This document shows, one piece after another, positions 9,351 through 21,327 of a stretch of DNA of 64,000 bases. The position numbers and the translations under genes were made by a program. The stretch covers positions 496,001-560,000 of the forward strand of contig NZ_RHJI01000010.1 in assembly GCF_004211955.1 (NCBI RefSeq). The letters run 5' to 3'. Source of the DNA: Escherichia sp. E1V33. Lineage in GTDB: Bacteria; Pseudomonadota; Gammaproteobacteria; Enterobacterales; Enterobacteriaceae. The notes under the pieces were generated by a model. It was not told where the DNA came from. It ran no database searches and saw only the letters and a list, made by a program, of their open reading frames with translations. Positions within the stretch are counted from its first letter, which is position 1. Each line of letters begins with the position of its first letter.

Positions 9351-9970
9351 GCGGCCCTCGTTTGCGTCAGTGAAATGCGGCGAATTTTACTTTCAGCAAC
9401 GTTGAGCGGCTGGTGGGTAGTCAGAATCACAATCCCCCCCTGCTCCGTATGCTGCGCCATACGCTGGGTCAGACGATCGACGCCGTTAACGTCAATCGCG
9501 GTAAAAGGCTCGTCGAGGATCCATAACGTGGCACGGGTCAGCCACAGACGCGCTAAAGCGACGCGGCGTTGTTGCCCGGCAGAAAGTTGATTTACCGGAA
9601 TATCTTCGAATCCGGCAAGCCCGGCCTGCGCCAGGGCTTCCAGACATTGTGCGGTATCGCCATCGCGATGATAAAAGTGCAGATTTTCTAACGCCGTCAG
9701 CCGGGTTTTGATCCCCGGCTGATGGCCTATCCATAACAGGTTTTGATGGTAGCTGTCGCGTACCTGATGCAAGGGCTGCCCTTGCCAGAGAACCTCGCCT
9801 GCGTCAGGGCGAGACAACCCCGTCAGCAAACGGAGAAGCGTTGTCTTCCCCGCGCCGTTGCTACCGGTGATTTGTACCCACTCTCCTGCGTTCAGCGTAA
9901 ATGACAAGCCACTAAATAAGGTTCGTTCATCCCGCTCACAAAGTAACTCTCTGACTTCAAGCATACCCAA
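9347..9970 (-). CDS. ccmA: Heme exporter ATP-binding protein CcmA
   Basis: A 207-residue ABC ATPase with Walker [10 protein letters not shown] (residues 37-44), signature LSAGQQRR (129-136) and Walker B LWILDEP (149-155), then the H-loop ILTTHQ. It powers the CcmABCD complex of cytochrome c maturation. The start lies 12 bases after napC, so the ccm genes continue the nap transcript; an internal ccm promoter is also known in E. coli. MGMLEVREL offers two start codons two residues apart. Confidence 0.96.
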   Translation of the reverse strand: MGMLEVRELLCERDERTLFSGLSFTLNAGEWVQITGSNGAGKTTLLRLLTGLSRPDAGEVLWQGQPLHQVRDSYHQNLLWIGHQPGIKTRLTALENLHFYHRDGDTAQCLEALAQAGLAGFEDIPVNQLSAGQQRRVALARLWLTRATLWILDEPFTAIDVNGVDRLTQRMAQHTEQGGIVILTTHQPLNVAESKIRRISLTQTRAA

Positions 9971-9982
9971 GCAATAACCCTG

Positions 9983-10585
9983 TTAAAAACCTGGCTCGAC
10001 TTCACGCATATCGGGCAGCTTGTGCGCTATCCCTTTATGGCAATCAATACAGGTTTGCCCATCTTTCACTGCCTGGTCATGCATCTTCGCGGCAACCGAT
10101 TTCTGGGCGGTTGTATCCATATACTCGAAGTTGTGACAGTTACGGCACTCCTGCGAGTTATTGTCCTTCATGCGCCGCCACTCATTCTGTGCCATCGTCA
10201 GGCGATGAGCTTCAAATTTCTGCGGCGTGTCAATAACGCCAAAAATTTTACCATACAGCTCTTTACTTGCTTTGAGCTTGCGTATCATCTTCGGCACAAA
10301 CTCGTGCGGAACGTGACAATCCGGACAGGTCGCACGGACGCCGCTACGGTTGTTGTAGTGCACGGAATCCATGTATTCCTGATACACCGTGTTACGCATT
10401 TCGTGGCAGCTAATGCAGAACTCTTCGGTATTGGCTTTTTCCATCCCGGTGTTAAAGCCGCCCCAGAAGACGATGCCGCCGACAAAACCGATCAACAGCA
10501 GCGTCCCCAGCGCCAGACGGCTGGGGGTACGCCACCATTTCCACAGGCGCTTAATCAGACCAGGCTTACGGTCAGAATTTCCCAT
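9983..10585 (-). CDS. napC: Membrane-anchored tetraheme quinol dehydrogenase NapC
   Basis: A 200-residue NapC/NirT-family cytochrome. A transmembrane anchor (about 24-44) is followed by four CXXCH heme motifs: CISCH (57-61), CPDCH (87-91), CRNCH (147-151) and CIDCH (179-183). It oxidises menaquinol or ubiquinol and passes electrons to NapB/NapA in the periplasm. Maturation depends on the ccm genes that follow. It is the last nap gene, ending 12 bases before ccmA. Confidence 0.97.
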   Translation of the reverse strand: MGNSDRKPGLIKRLWKWWRTPSRLALGTLLLIGFVGGIVFWGGFNTGMEKANTEEFCISCHEMRNTVYQEYMDSVHYNNRSGVRATCPDCHVPHEFVPKMIRKLKASKELYGKIFGVIDTPQKFEAHRLTMAQNEWRRMKDNNSQECRNCHNFEYMDTTAQKSVAAKMHDQAVKDGQTCIDCHKGIAHKLPDMREVEPGF

Positions 10586-10594
10586 AATAACCTC

Positions 10595-11044
10595 TTATTT
10601 CCCGTAACCTTTTGATGGGGTAAAGGTATTCCCCACGATTGGCGCGGTATCGGCCTGCGGTACGTGACATTGCAGACAGAAATAACGACGCGGAGCCACT
10701 TCCGCGCCCACTTTGCCGTCGCTGTCCATAAAGTGAGTAGGACTGATACGCGGCGCGCCAGTGGTGCGATAGCTTTCGACACCGTGGCACTGCAAGCAGC
10801 GGTTGGTATTGGTCGTTACCTGATAACCTTCAACGCTATGCGGGATCATTGGCGGCTGATTCACATAGTTCAGCGGCATCCGATCCTGCTCTTTTGGCAT
10901 CCGAATGGCCCCTTCCTGCGTCCCGGATACTTCCGGCGACTGGCTAAAATCGACGCCATTAGCCGCCCAAACCGCGCCGCTTACCACCAGGGCCAGCATC
11001 GCCGTCCATTGACACAGCGCTTTCTTCAGGTCATGGCTTTTCAT
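10595..11044 (-). CDS. napB: Periplasmic diheme electron-transfer subunit NapB
   Basis: A 149-residue protein with a Sec signal peptide (cleavage near AVWA-ANG, about residue 28) and two CXXCH heme motifs, CLQCH at 83-87 and 123-127. It passes electrons from NapC to the NapA catalytic subunit. The start at 11044 ([10 protein letters not shown]) is chosen because it gives the normal signal peptide and overlaps the napH stop by 4 bases. An upstream in-frame ATG would add MEFGSEI. Confidence 0.96.
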   Translation of the reverse strand: MKSHDLKKALCQWTAMLALVVSGAVWAANGVDFSQSPEVSGTQEGAIRMPKEQDRMPLNYVNQPPMIPHSVEGYQVTTNTNRCLQCHGVESYRTTGAPRISPTHFMDSDGKVGAEVAPRRYFCLQCHVPQADTAPIVGNTFTPSKGYGK

Positions 11045-11904
11045 GATTTCGCTCCCGAACTCCATCGTGTAGTTATTGTAAATACATCCTCAGAACAGAC
11101 ATCCACGCAGCGACCGCACGTCATGCAATCGCGGCTGGTGACCTGCACCGGGCTTTGTTCATCCAGCACCGGGGCACGTAGTACATGCGGTTCCGGGCAA
11201 ACATGAAAACAATCCATACAGCGGTTACATTTCTGCCGATCGCTGGCCGCAACGGTAATCACACCTTTGCTACCCAGCACGCCATACAGCGCGCCGACCG
11301 GACAAATATGGCCGCACCAGCCGTGTTCCACGACCAGTAGATCAAATAAAAACAGCGCGAGAATAAGCAGCGCGCCGCTGCCGAAGCCCATTACCAGGCT
11401 GCGCCCCATCAGGGAAACGGGGTTGATCCATTCCCAGATGAGCGTGCCAGTTAAGGCCGATCCCAGCAGAATGACCACCAACAGCACGTAGCGAATGTGG
11501 CGAGGGATCGTCGCAGACTGATTAAGGTCAAATCGTCTGCGTAACCAGTTTGCTAAATCGGTAATCGGATTCAGCGGGCAGACCCAGCTGCAAAATAATC
11601 GCTTTCCTGCCAGGGCGTAGAGCACGGTGATAATCACCGCACCAGTCAGCGCCACCGAGGCCGGCAGATGACCGCTGGCAAGGCTTTGCAGCGTCATTAA
11701 CGGATCGGTCAGCGGAACGGTGTCGAACAACAAGCTACTGCTGTAGTTGCCGTGCAAGATCCACACACCAAACCACGGGCCGCTCAAAAACATTCCCAGC
11801 ACGAAGAACTGACAAAGGCGACGCAACACCAGCCAACGGTGACTACGCCACCAGCCTTTCTTCGCCAGTGCCTCACGCCCGGCGTCACGTTTACGATTTG
11901 CCAT
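11041..11904 (-). CDS. napH: Membrane ferredoxin-type quinol dehydrogenase NapH
   Basis: A 287-residue inner-membrane protein with four helices, periplasmic/cytoplasmic CXXXCP motifs ([18 protein letters not shown]), and two C-terminal 4Fe-4S ferredoxin clusters ([12 protein letters not shown] and [11 protein letters not shown]). With NapG it forms a menaquinol/ubiquinol-oxidising branch feeding NapC. It overlaps napG by 14 bases and napB by 4. Confidence 0.97.
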
Positions 11905-12586
11905 TGTTCCCCTCCAGCCAGCCGAAGCGGTAATGGTGACCTAACTCCCCTTTCGCCAGTGACAGCGGTAACACTTTGATTGCCGGTTGTTCCAGCACGC
12001 ATACTTTTTCGCACTTACCGCAACCGGTACAGGCGTCGCTGTGAACCGTCGGCAGAAAGCGGGCGTGTTTACCGGTACGCGTGTTGCGCTCCAGCTCCAG
12101 GGTGATGGCCTCATCAATTTTCGGGCATTCGCGATAACAAACATCGCAGCGCAGCCCCTGAAAGTTGAGACAGTTTTCCTGGTCCACCAGTACCGCCAGC
12201 CCCATCCGCGCGTCGTCGATCGATTCGATCTCACGATCCAGCGCACCGCTCGGGCACACTTTGGCGCACGGAATGTCCTCACACATTTCGCAAGGAATAT
12301 CCCGTGCGACAAAATATGGCGTGCCCGCCGACAGACCAGAGGCCAGCGTCGCCAGTTTTAAGGTGTCGTAAGGGCAAGCCTGAACACACTGACCGCAACG
12401 CACACAGGCACTGGCAAAGGCGTTCTCGTTTATGGCTCCGGGCGGGCGCAACCGCACGCCAGATGCGCGTGCGGTTTGCTGTTGTAACCCCAGCGCCACA
12501 CCCACGGCAGCCAGCCCGCCTGCTGTGCGAACGACATCGCGCAGAAAGCGGCGGCGACCATTTTGAGGTTTCGCTGACCGGGACAT
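11891..12586 (-). CDS. napG: Ferredoxin-type protein NapG
   Basis: A 231-residue periplasmic iron-sulfur protein. The twin-arginine signal ([15 protein letters not shown]) is at residues 10-24. Four 4Fe-4S binding motifs follow, including [26 protein letters not shown] and [11 protein letters not shown]. It partners NapH in electron transfer from quinol to NapC. The gene starts 6 bases after napA and overlaps napH by 14 bases. Confidence 0.97.
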
Positions 12587-12592
12587 AATGGC

Positions 12593-15079
12593 TTACACCT
12601 TCTCCAGTTTGACCGCGCACTTCTTGAAGTCCGTCTCTTTCGAGAGCGGATCGGTCGCATCCAGCGTCAGTTTGTTAACCAGCTGTGCGGCGTCGAAGAA
12701 CGGCATGTACACCAGGCCCTGTGGCGGACGGTTACGACCGCGCGTTTCAACAATCGAGATGACTTCGCCACGGCGAGAAACCACTTTCACTTTGTCGCCA
12801 CGGCGCAGATCGCGCGCTTTCGCATCCAGCGGGTGAATAAACAGGACCGCTTCCGGGAAGGCGCGGTGCAGTTCCGGCACACGGCGAGTCATACTGCCGG
12901 TGTGCCAGTGCTCCAGGACGCGTCCGGTAGAGAGCCACAGGTCGTACTCTTCATCCGGTGCTTCCGCCGCCGGTTCGAACGGCAGCGCGAAGATCACCGC
13001 TTTACCATCCGGTTTACCGTAGAACTTATAGCCTTCGCCCGCTTTCACGTACGGGTCGTTACCTTCGCTGTAACGCCACTGCGTTTCTTTACCGTTCACC
13101 ACCGGCCAGCGCAGACCGCGCGCTTTGTGGTAGTCATCGAACGGCGCGAGATCGTGACCGTGACCGCGACCAAACCATGCGTACTCTTCGAACAGCCCTT
13201 TTTGCAGATAGAAGCCCAGCTCGCGGGATTCATCGTTCAGCTGATCTTCCGCCAGTTCGGATACCGGGAATTTGCTCACTTCGGGGGTGGCATACAGAAC
13301 TTCGTACAGCGTTTTGCCACGCAGTTCCGGTTTCTTCGCCAGCAGCTCTTCCGGCCATACTTCTTCGGTTTTGAAGCGGCGGGAGAACTGGACTAACTGC
13401 CAGAGATCCGATTTCGCTTCGCCCGGTGCCTGTACCTGCTGACGCCAGAACTGAGTACGGCGTTCGGCGTTACCGTAAGCGCCCTCTTTCTCTACCCACA
13501 TTGCGGTCGGCAGGATCAAGTCGGCGGCCAGCGCACTGACTGTCGGATACGGATCGGAGACAATGATGAAGTTGCGCGGATCGCGCCAGCCCGGCATACG
13601 CTCTTCATTAATGTTCGGCCCGGCCTGCATGTTGTTGGTACACATGGTCCAGTAAACATTCAGCTTGCCGTCTTTCAGCGCACGGTCTTGTGCCACCGCG
13701 TGCAGACCGATTTTTGCCGGAATGGTACCGCTCGGGATATTCCACTTCTTCTCGCAGATATCACGATGTTTCTCGTTGGTCACCACCATGTCCGCAGGCA
13801 GACGGTGAGCAAAGGTGCCCACTTCACGCGCAGTACCACACGCGGAAGGCTGCCCGGTCAGGGAGAACGGACCGCAACCCGGCTGGGAAATTTTGCCGGT
13901 CAGCAGGTGCAGGTTGTAGACCAGGTTGTTGGCCCACACGCCACGAGTATGCTGGTTGAAGCCCATCGTCCAGTAGGAGATGACTTTCTTGTTCGGATCG
14001 GCATACAGCTGCGCCAGTTGTTCCAGCTGATCTTTTGGTACGCCAGTCATTTCGGCGGTTTTTTCCAGCGTATACTCGGCAACGAAGGCTTTGTAATCTT
14101 CAAAGCTCATCGGTTCGGAGGCGTCAGAACCCGGATTCTTCGCTGCTTTTTCCAGCGGATGGGTCGGACGTAAACCGTAGCCGATGTCCGTCGCCCCTTT
14201 GCGCAGGTTAACGTGCTTGCTGAAGAAGTCCTGATTTATCGCATTGTTTTGAATGATATAGTTGGCGATGTAGTTCAGGATCACCAGGTCAGATTGCGGC
14301 GTAAAGATGATGCCGTTATCCGCCAGCTCGAAGCTACGATGCTGGTAGGTTGAAAGCACCGCCACAGTGACGTTCTGGTTAGAGAGACGACGGTTGGTGA
14401 TGCGCGACCAGAGGATCGGGTGCATCTCCGCCATGTTTGCGCCCCACAGCACAAACGCGTCAGCCTGCTCGATGTCGTCATAGCAGCCCATCGGCTCATC
14501 CATACCAAAGGTACGCATAAAGCCAACTACTGCCGACGCCATACAGTGACGCGCGTTCGGGTCGATGTTGTTCGAACGGAAGCCCGCTTTGAACAGCTTG
14601 GAGGCGGCATAACCTTCCCAGATAGTCCACTGACCAGAACCGAACATACCGATCGACTCCGGCCCTTTTTCTTTCAGGGCGGTTTTGAATTTCTCTTCCA
14701 TCACATCAAAGGCTTGATCCCAGGTGATTGGGGTGAACTCGCCTTCTTTGTCATATTTACCGTTTTTCATACGCAGCAGCGGCTGCGTCAAACGGTCTTT
14801 ACCGTACATGATTTTGGGCAGGAAATAGCCCTTAATGCAGTTCAGACCACGGTTAACCGGTGCGTCCGGGTCGCCCTGACAGGCTACCACACGCCCCTGC
14901 TGCGTTCCGACCAGAACGCCGCAACCAGTACCGCAGAAACGGCACGGCGCTTTATCCCATTTAATGGCTTCCTGCTGACCAACAACGGCGCGGGCAACGC
15001 CCGGCACGCTGAGACCGGCAGCCGCCGCAGCGGCCGCAACGGCGTTAGCTTTCATAAAGCTACGACGACTGAGTTTCAT
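12593..15079 (-). CDS. napA: Periplasmic nitrate reductase catalytic subunit NapA
   Basis: An 828-residue molybdoenzyme that reduces nitrate to nitrite in the periplasm. A Tat signal (LSRRSFMKA, residues 3-11) ends near VARA at 31. The 4Fe-4S ligands C46, C49, C53 and C81 (CRFCGTGCG...NCIKGY) precede the bis-MGD domains. The Mo-ligating cysteine lies in NARHCMASA (C179). NapD binds the Tat signal during cofactor insertion. The gene overlaps napD by 4 bases and is full length. NapA supports growth at low nitrate under anaerobiosis. Confidence 0.98.
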   Translation of the reverse strand: MKLSRRSFMKANAVAAAAAAAGLSVPGVARAVVGQQEAIKWDKAPCRFCGTGCGVLVGTQQGRVVACQGDPDAPVNRGLNCIKGYFLPKIMYGKDRLTQPLLRMKNGKYDKEGEFTPITWDQAFDVMEEKFKTALKEKGPESIGMFGSGQWTIWEGYAASKLFKAGFRSNNIDPNARHCMASAVVGFMRTFGMDEPMGCYDDIEQADAFVLWGANMAEMHPILWSRITNRRLSNQNVTVAVLSTYQHRSFELADNGIIFTPQSDLVILNYIANYIIQNNAINQDFFSKHVNLRKGATDIGYGLRPTHPLEKAAKNPGSDASEPMSFEDYKAFVAEYTLEKTAEMTGVPKDQLEQLAQLYADPNKKVISYWTMGFNQHTRGVWANNLVYNLHLLTGKISQPGCGPFSLTGQPSACGTAREVGTFAHRLPADMVVTNEKHRDICEKKWNIPSGTIPAKIGLHAVAQDRALKDGKLNVYWTMCTNNMQAGPNINEERMPGWRDPRNFIIVSDPYPTVSALAADLILPTAMWVEKEGAYGNAERRTQFWRQQVQAPGEAKSDLWQLVQFSRRFKTEEVWPEELLAKKPELRGKTLYEVLYATPEVSKFPVSELAEDQLNDESRELGFYLQKGLFEEYAWFGRGHGHDLAPFDDYHKARGLRWPVVNGKETQWRYSEGNDPYVKAGEGYKFYGKPDGKAVIFALPFEPAAEAPDEEYDLWLSTGRVLEHWHTGSMTRRVPELHRAFPEAVLFIHPLDAKARDLRRGDKVKVVSRRGEVISIVETRGRNRPPQGLVYMPFFDAAQLVNKLTLDATDPLSKETDFKKCAVKLEKV

Positions 15080-15339
15080 GGTGTTTCCTCACCTTGCTCT
15101 TCCTGCTGGTGATAAACCAGCGACACCGCCAGCACGCCCTCTACGTTGCGTACTGACTCAATGGTTTGGATCAGCGTTTCGCTGTCTTCTGCTTCCACCA
15201 CCACAATCAACTGACCGCTCGGCGCGTCGCTGACAGCAACTTCACAGCCGGGAAAGGCGTTCAGTTGGGTGCTGATGTCTGAAATTCGTTCGCTTTTGGC
15301 CTGCACGACCAGGCTGCAAACTTGCCAGTTAGTGTGCAT
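15076..15339 (-). CDS. napD: NapA signal-peptide chaperone NapD
   Basis: An 87-residue cytoplasmic protein with a ferredoxin-like fold. In the family it binds the NapA twin-arginine leader and delays export until the molybdenum cofactor is in place. It overlaps napF by 11 bases and napA by 4, so translation is coupled from napF to napA. The acidic C-terminal end ([11 protein letters not shown]) is normal. Confidence 0.96.
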   Translation of the reverse strand: MHTNWQVCSLVVQAKSERISDISTQLNAFPGCEVAVSDAPSGQLIVVVEAEDSETLIQTIESVRNVEGVLAVSLVYHQQEEQGEETP

Positions 15340-15823
15340 GGAGATACTCCGCAGTTATGGCTGATACCGGACAGCTGGCTGCACATGCTCCACATCCGTT
15401 GCAAAGTTGGCTATTAAGTTGCGGCTGGTAGATCCCGGAGAGCGTCGGGCGAAAGATAATTGCCATTGGTTCACAGCTATCCTGACAGCGGCGGCATTCA
15501 ACTGACTGATACGCCAGGCACGCGTCCCCAATGGTGAACTGCAAATCCCAGGCCCTGGTGTGGCGCGGAGAAAATAGCGATTCGGGGCAAGCCTGCGCGC
15601 AGGCGTAACAGAAGCTGCACTCGTTGTTTTTGAAATTAACGCTCGGATAGCCGCCCGCGCCGCGTTGCAGAATGTTGTTTTCACAAGCATTAATACAGGC
15701 ATCGCAGCGGGTGCAATGGGTCAGAAAATGAGATTCATCACCGGACCAGGGCGGACGGATACCGTTACTGGCTTTGCGCCAGCGACCAGTGAGTATGCCC
15801 CGACGGGATGCATCAATCTTCAC
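15329..15823 (-). CDS. napF: Ferredoxin-type protein NapF
   Basis: A 164-residue cytoplasmic iron-sulfur protein with four cysteine clusters: CTRCDACINAC, CSFCYACAQAC, CRRCQDSC and CNGCGACAASC. It is the first gene of the nap-ccm operon. NapF interacts with NapA in the cytoplasm and is thought to help install its iron-sulfur cluster. It has no signal peptide. Its control region lies immediately upstream at 15900-15972. Confidence 0.96.
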   Translation of the reverse strand: MKIDASRRGILTGRWRKASNGIRPPWSGDESHFLTHCTRCDACINACENNILQRGAGGYPSVNFKNNECSFCYACAQACPESLFSPRHTRAWDLQFTIGDACLAYQSVECRRCQDSCEPMAIIFRPTLSGIYQPQLNSQLCNGCGACAASCPVSAITAEYLHAH

Positions 15824-15907
15824 ATTGACCTTCCATCATTAACGCGCTCCACAAAGCTGGAGCGACCAAAGAAACCGCGTAATTAATAAGCCATTTTTAT
15901 AGGCGCT

Positions 15908-15913
15908 AAGATA
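15908..15913 (-). promoter_or_regulatory. Predicted -10 element of the napF promoter
   Basis: TATCTT read on the minus strand. It sits at -13 to -8 if +1 is 15900, the position that puts the NarP-type palindrome at -44.5 and the FNR-like site at -64.5, as described for E. coli napF. The transcription start itself is inferred. Confidence 0.55.
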
Positions 15914-15936
15914 TTAAAGGATGTGTCAAAGATGCA

Positions 15937-15952
15937 TACCCCGATCGGGGTA
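15937..15952. promoter_or_regulatory. NarP/NarL 7-2-7 binding site upstream of napF
   Basis: The 16-base perfect palindrome TACCCCGATCGGGGTA consists of two inverted TACCCCG-type heptamers with a 2-base spacer. This is the arrangement NarP requires. Its centre (15944.5) lies exactly two helical turns from the FNR-like half-site pair at 15958. Confidence 0.85.
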
Positions 15953-15957
15953 AAACC

Positions 15958-15971
15958 TGTAGCAGGATCAA
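15958..15971 (-). promoter_or_regulatory. FNR-like site upstream of napF
   Basis: On the minus strand TTGATCCTGCTACA has a perfect left half (TTGAT-N4) and a degenerate right half (CTACA for ATCAA). Its centre is 15964.5, which is 20 bases upstream of the NarP palindrome centre. FNR activation of nap at -64.5 under anaerobiosis is established in E. coli. Confidence 0.75.
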
Positions 15972-16228
15972 AAGAGTGGCGGGAAGGCTGGCAAAAATGG
16001 GCTTTTATTCACATTTCAACCGGTTATAAACAATTTTACATAGCGATAAATTCACCAAAGATATTCCTCCAGGCTTCCCCATCCATCAGCATATAACTCC
16101 AAAAGAGAAGGTAAAGTTGTCTGAATATTCTATGCATTATTCATAAAGCAAATTAATAAATCTGATGAATATGTTAACCTTCAGCGACATCATCGGTGAA
16201 AACCTATAAATGAAGAAGGAAAGCAAAA
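15972..16228. other. napF-eco divergent intergenic region
   Basis: AT-rich DNA between the nap control sites and ecotin. It should carry the eco promoter; TATGTT around 16168 in the AT-rich stretch is a weak -10 candidate. A clear Shine-Dalgarno (AGAAGGAAAG) lies just before the eco ATG. I see no ORF, repeat or RNA structure of note. Confidence 0.5.
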
Positions 16229-16717
16229 ATGAAGACCATTCTACCTGCAGTGTTGTTTGCCGCTTTCGCCACAACTTCAGCCTGGGCGGCAGAAAGCGTC
16301 CAGCCACTGGAAAAAATCGCCCCTTATCCGCAAGCTGAAAAAGGGATGAAGCGTCAGGTGATTCAGTTAAACCCGCAAGAAGATGAATCTACCCTGAAAG
16401 TAGAACTGTTAATCGGTCAGACGCTGGAAGTCGACTGCAATTTGCATCGTCTCGGCGGGAAACTGGAAAGCAAAACGCTGGAAGGCTGGGGCTATGATTA
16501 TTATGTCTTTGATAAAGTTAGCTCCCCGGTTTCGACGATGATGGCCTGCCCGGATGGCAAAAAAGAGAAGAAGTTTGTCACTGCATATCTCGGCGATACC
16601 GGAATGCTGCGTTACAACAGCAAGCTGCCGATCGTGGTGTATACGCCAGACAATGTGGATGTGAAGTACCGTATCTGGAAGGCGGAAGAGAAGATTGAGA
16701 ACGCGGTAGTTCGCTAA
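16229..16717 (+). CDS. eco: Ecotin, periplasmic serine protease inhibitor
   Basis: A 162-residue precursor with a 20-residue Sec signal (ends TSAWA) and a 142-residue mature protein. The reactive-site loop is [12 protein letters not shown], with the P1 methionine at precursor residue 104 (mature M84). C70 and C107 form the family disulfide. Ecotin is a dimeric broad-spectrum inhibitor of trypsin-fold proteases such as elastase, chymotrypsin and factor Xa. It is thought to protect the cell from host proteases. It stands alone, followed by a tandem BIME array. Confidence 0.98.
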   Translation: MKTILPAVLFAAFATTSAWAAESVQPLEKIAPYPQAEKGMKRQVIQLNPQEDESTLKVELLIGQTLEVDCNLHRLGGKLESKTLEGWGYDYYVFDKVSSPVSTMMACPDGKKEKKFVTAYLGDTGMLRYNSKLPIVVYTPDNVDVKYRIWKAEEKIENAVVR

Positions 16718-16726
16718 ACTGCTGTG

Positions 16727-17065
16727 AAGTGCTGCAACCGCCAGGTCGGATAAGGCGGTTACGCCGCATCCGACATCCAACGTCCGAGCCGGTTGCCTGA
16801 TGCGACGCTGACGCGTCTTATCAGGCCTACACCGCGGTTAAGTGCTGCAACCGCCAGGTCGGATAAGGCGGTTACGCCGCATCCGACATCTAACGCCCGA
16901 GCCGGTTGCCTGATGCGACGCTGACGCGTCTTATCAGGCCTACACCGCTGTGAAGTGCTCCACCCCGTAGGTCGGATAAGGCGGTTACGCCGCATCCGAC
17001 ATCTAACGCCCTGGCCGGTTGCCTGATGCGACGCTGGCGCGTCTTATCAGGCCTACGCCACATCC
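16727..17065. repeat. Tandem BIME array, three 113-base units
   Basis: Three consecutive copies start at 16727, 16840 and 16953 with the phrase AAGTGCT. Each holds a REP (GGTCGGATAAGGCGG...CCGCATCCGAC) and an inverted REP (GCCTGATGCGACGCTG...TTATCAGGCCTAC). Copies 1 and 2 are almost identical and copy 3 has drifted at its start (CACCCCGTA for AACCGCCA). The array fills the space between the convergent genes eco and mqo. Confidence 0.93.
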
Positions 17066-17087
17066 GGCATACCCTGCCGGATGTGGC
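17057..17087. terminator. Perfect inverted repeat at the end of the eco BIME array
   Basis: GCCACATCCGGCA and TGCCGGATGTGGC form a 13-base perfect stem with a five-base loop, 7 bases beyond the mqo stop on the mqo-downstream side. No T tract follows on either strand, so it may stabilise mRNA 3' ends rather than terminate transcription. Confidence 0.5.
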
Positions 17088-17093
17088 ACATCA

Positions 17094-18957
<1,864 letters not shown>

Positions 18958-20601
18958 TTATGCCGTCCGGGCAACGGCATCACGCGAAGCAGCGTCGCGC
19001 TCTTCGCCGGTCAGTTCGCTAAGTTGCCCATTACGCATCTCCAGCAGACGGTCGGCGTGGATGAAGTAGTGATCATCATGGCTGATAGCGAAAATTGTTT
19101 TACCCATTTCCTGCATCAACGGCAGCAGCACCTGATAAAACTCACGGCGGAAATGTGGATCCTGATCCGCCGCCCATTCATCCAGCAGAATAATATCGCG
19201 TTCTTCTGCCAAAGCCAGCAACAGCGCCACGCGTTTTTTCTGCCCTTTCGATAACTTCAGGTTAACAATACGCCCGTTACTTAACTCAAGCTTATGACCC
19301 ATTTTCAGCTGCGCCAGCCACTTCTCAACCAGTTGTGGGTTAGCAGGTTTCCCCTCCGGCCCCAGCAGTTGATCAAACAACCAGACATCGGTAAACACTG
19401 CCGAAAACAGTTTGCGATAATCTTCCGGTTTTTCGCCGCTGATGGGGTTACCATCCAGCAAAATTTTGCCACTTTGCGGCTGATATAAACCTGTCAGCAA
19501 CATCGCCAGCGTCGATTTGCCGCTACCATTGCCACCTATCAGAAACAGCAGTTCGCCACGTTTAATGGTGAGGTTAATCGGCCCAACGGAAAACGCGTTA
19601 TCCTGATAAGCAAACGTAACATTACGCAGCTCCAGCGTTTGCCAGTTGGGAAACGCCTGCGGGCGCGGAAACTCCGCTTTGAAAGGTGCGAGCGCGAATT
19701 TGTTTAACTTGTTAAACGCCACCTGCGCAGTCAGTAGCGTCGGCAACGCACCAACCGCCGAAAGCAGCGGCGTACGCAAGAACAACAACGTCAGCGAATA
19801 GGTCGCGGCAACGTTGGTATCAGCCCAACCGAGACTGTTTGCCATCCAGAACACCAGGCCGATAGCGCCCAGCATCATAATGTTCGACCAGTTCACGGCA
19901 CTAAGATGGAAGGTGTCTGCGCGGATAATATGATGGCGATACTCTTGCGCATCAGGGATGTAGAGATTGTTAAACACGTACTCGGCGCGCTCGCGATTAA
20001 GCGTCAGCTCTTTGCGCCCTTCCAGCACGGTTTGAAAATCCGTGTACAGCTTGTCTTCGGTTTCACGCAGGGTCGCCATATGTTTGTACACCCGCGCCAC
20101 CAGCACAAAACCGCCCCAGATGGTGATCGCCATCCAGATAGCCGTTACCAGCAACATTTTGCCGGACAACATCCACAGATACGCCGCTGAGCCGATTGTG
20201 AGAATGATCCCCTGCACCAGTTCCGGCAGACGAACAAACGCAATAGTGATATTGCGCACATCGCTGGTTAACCCCGCCAGCAACGAGGCGCTACCGAGTT
20301 GTTCGATACGCTCGACGTGAGTATCCAGAATCCGCTTAATAAATTCGCTACGCAGTCGGTAAACAAAGCGATGCCCCAGCGTAGTAAGTGCCAGTTGCGA
20401 TCCCAGTGTGACCGCCATTAACAGCAGCAATAAACCCAGAAACTCCGGCAACACCAGCAGACTGGTATCCGCCGTTTCAATAAGGCGCTGATTGATAAAA
20501 GCAATTAAGCCAATGCCTAATGCCGCACTGGCGAGGCTTAGCGCCATCACACTGATAAATGGCCAGCGATACTGCCGCCAGACAAGTACAAGAAGTTCCA
20601 T
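18958..20601 (-). CDS. yojI: ABC exporter YojI (microcin J25 efflux)
   Basis: A 547-residue half-transporter with six N-terminal transmembrane helices fused to an ATPase. Walker A is GGNGSGKST, the signature LSKGQKKR and Walker B IILLDEW. In E. coli it exports the lasso peptide microcin J25 with TolC and also affects cysteine export. It belongs to the cyclic-peptide exporter (SyrD/PvdE-like) group. It follows ada-alkB on the same strand after 75 bases. Confidence 0.95.
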   Translation of the reverse strand: MELLVLVWRQYRWPFISVMALSLASAALGIGLIAFINQRLIETADTSLLVLPEFLGLLLLLMAVTLGSQLALTTLGHRFVYRLRSEFIKRILDTHVERIEQLGSASLLAGLTSDVRNITIAFVRLPELVQGIILTIGSAAYLWMLSGKMLLVTAIWMAITIWGGFVLVARVYKHMATLRETEDKLYTDFQTVLEGRKELTLNRERAEYVFNNLYIPDAQEYRHHIIRADTFHLSAVNWSNIMMLGAIGLVFWMANSLGWADTNVAATYSLTLLFLRTPLLSAVGALPTLLTAQVAFNKLNKFALAPFKAEFPRPQAFPNWQTLELRNVTFAYQDNAFSVGPINLTIKRGELLFLIGGNGSGKSTLAMLLTGLYQPQSGKILLDGNPISGEKPEDYRKLFSAVFTDVWLFDQLLGPEGKPANPQLVEKWLAQLKMGHKLELSNGRIVNLKLSKGQKKRVALLLALAEERDIILLDEWAADQDPHFRREFYQVLLPLMQEMGKTIFAISHDDHYFIHADRLLEMRNGQLSELTGEERDAASRDAVARTA

Positions 20602-20676
20602 GCAGAAAACCCGGACAATGAATTACAGCCCGCAGTTTAAACATCTCCGCGCGCACAGCAATAATAATTCTTATTT

Positions 20677-21327
20677 TTATTCTTTTTTACCTGCCTGACG
20701 GAATGTCAGGTTGTAGCGGCAGTCGGCGGTGAGTGGATGAAACCCCGCTTTGAGCGGTTGAATGCCGTGATAAAACAGCCGCGACTCACCGCCCCACACC
20801 ACCACATCGCCATGTTCCAACAACAAACGTTTTAGCGGATCATTTCGTTTCAGGCCGCCAAATTGAAAAATCGCGGGTAAGCCCAGAGAAACAGAAACAA
20901 TTGGCGCGCGCAGATCCGGTTCGTCTTTATCCTGATGCAGCGACAGTTTCGCACCAGGGGCGTAGCGGTTGATTAGGCAAGCGTCAGGCTGGAAATCTGG
21001 ATAACCCGCCGCCGTGGCCGCGTGCTGACATAAATCATTAAAACTCTGCGGCATGGCGGGCCACGGTTTATTTGTTTGCGGATCAATGGGCGAATAGAGA
21101 TAGCCTTGCCGATGGGTAGTCCAGCCCAGATGCCCACAGTTGGTCATCGCTACCGACATGGTATATCCCCCGGGGGTGACCATCTGGCGAAACGGCGACT
21201 GGCTGGCAATGTCACTGATATCGTGCATCAGTTGTTCCGCAGCGTTAAAAGCAAAACGGCGCAAAATAACCGCGCCGGGAGCCAGCGATTCTTGCCACGG
21301 TTCAGCATCAGCAAACAGATCCAACAT
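20677..21327 (-). CDS. alkB: Alpha-ketoglutarate/Fe(II) dioxygenase AlkB (DNA repair)
   Basis: A 216-residue oxidative demethylase that removes 1-methyladenine and 3-methylcytosine lesions. Iron ligands H131, D133 (LHQDKDEPDLRAP) and H187 are all present. The 2-oxoglutarate-binding arginines R204 and R210 (CRYNLTFRQ) are also intact. Its ATG overlaps the ada stop by one base (TAATG), so it is translated as part of the ada-alkB operon and induced by methylated Ada. Confidence 0.98.
   Translation of the reverse strand: MLDLFADAEPWQESLAPGAVILRRFAFNAAEQLMHDISDIASQSPFRQMVTPGGYTMSVAMTNCGHLGWTTHRQGYLYSPIDPQTNKPWPAMPQSFNDLCQHAATAAGYPDFQPDACLINRYAPGAKLSLHQDKDEPDLRAPIVSVSLGLPAIFQFGGLKRNDPLKRLLLEHGDVVVWGGESRLFYHGIQPLKAGFHPLTADCRYNLTFRQAGKKE

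Noticed and set aside
16727..17065. Tandem repeats as a possible CRISPR array
   Set aside because: The 113-base units contain paired REP hairpins and no unique spacers; no cas genes are present.
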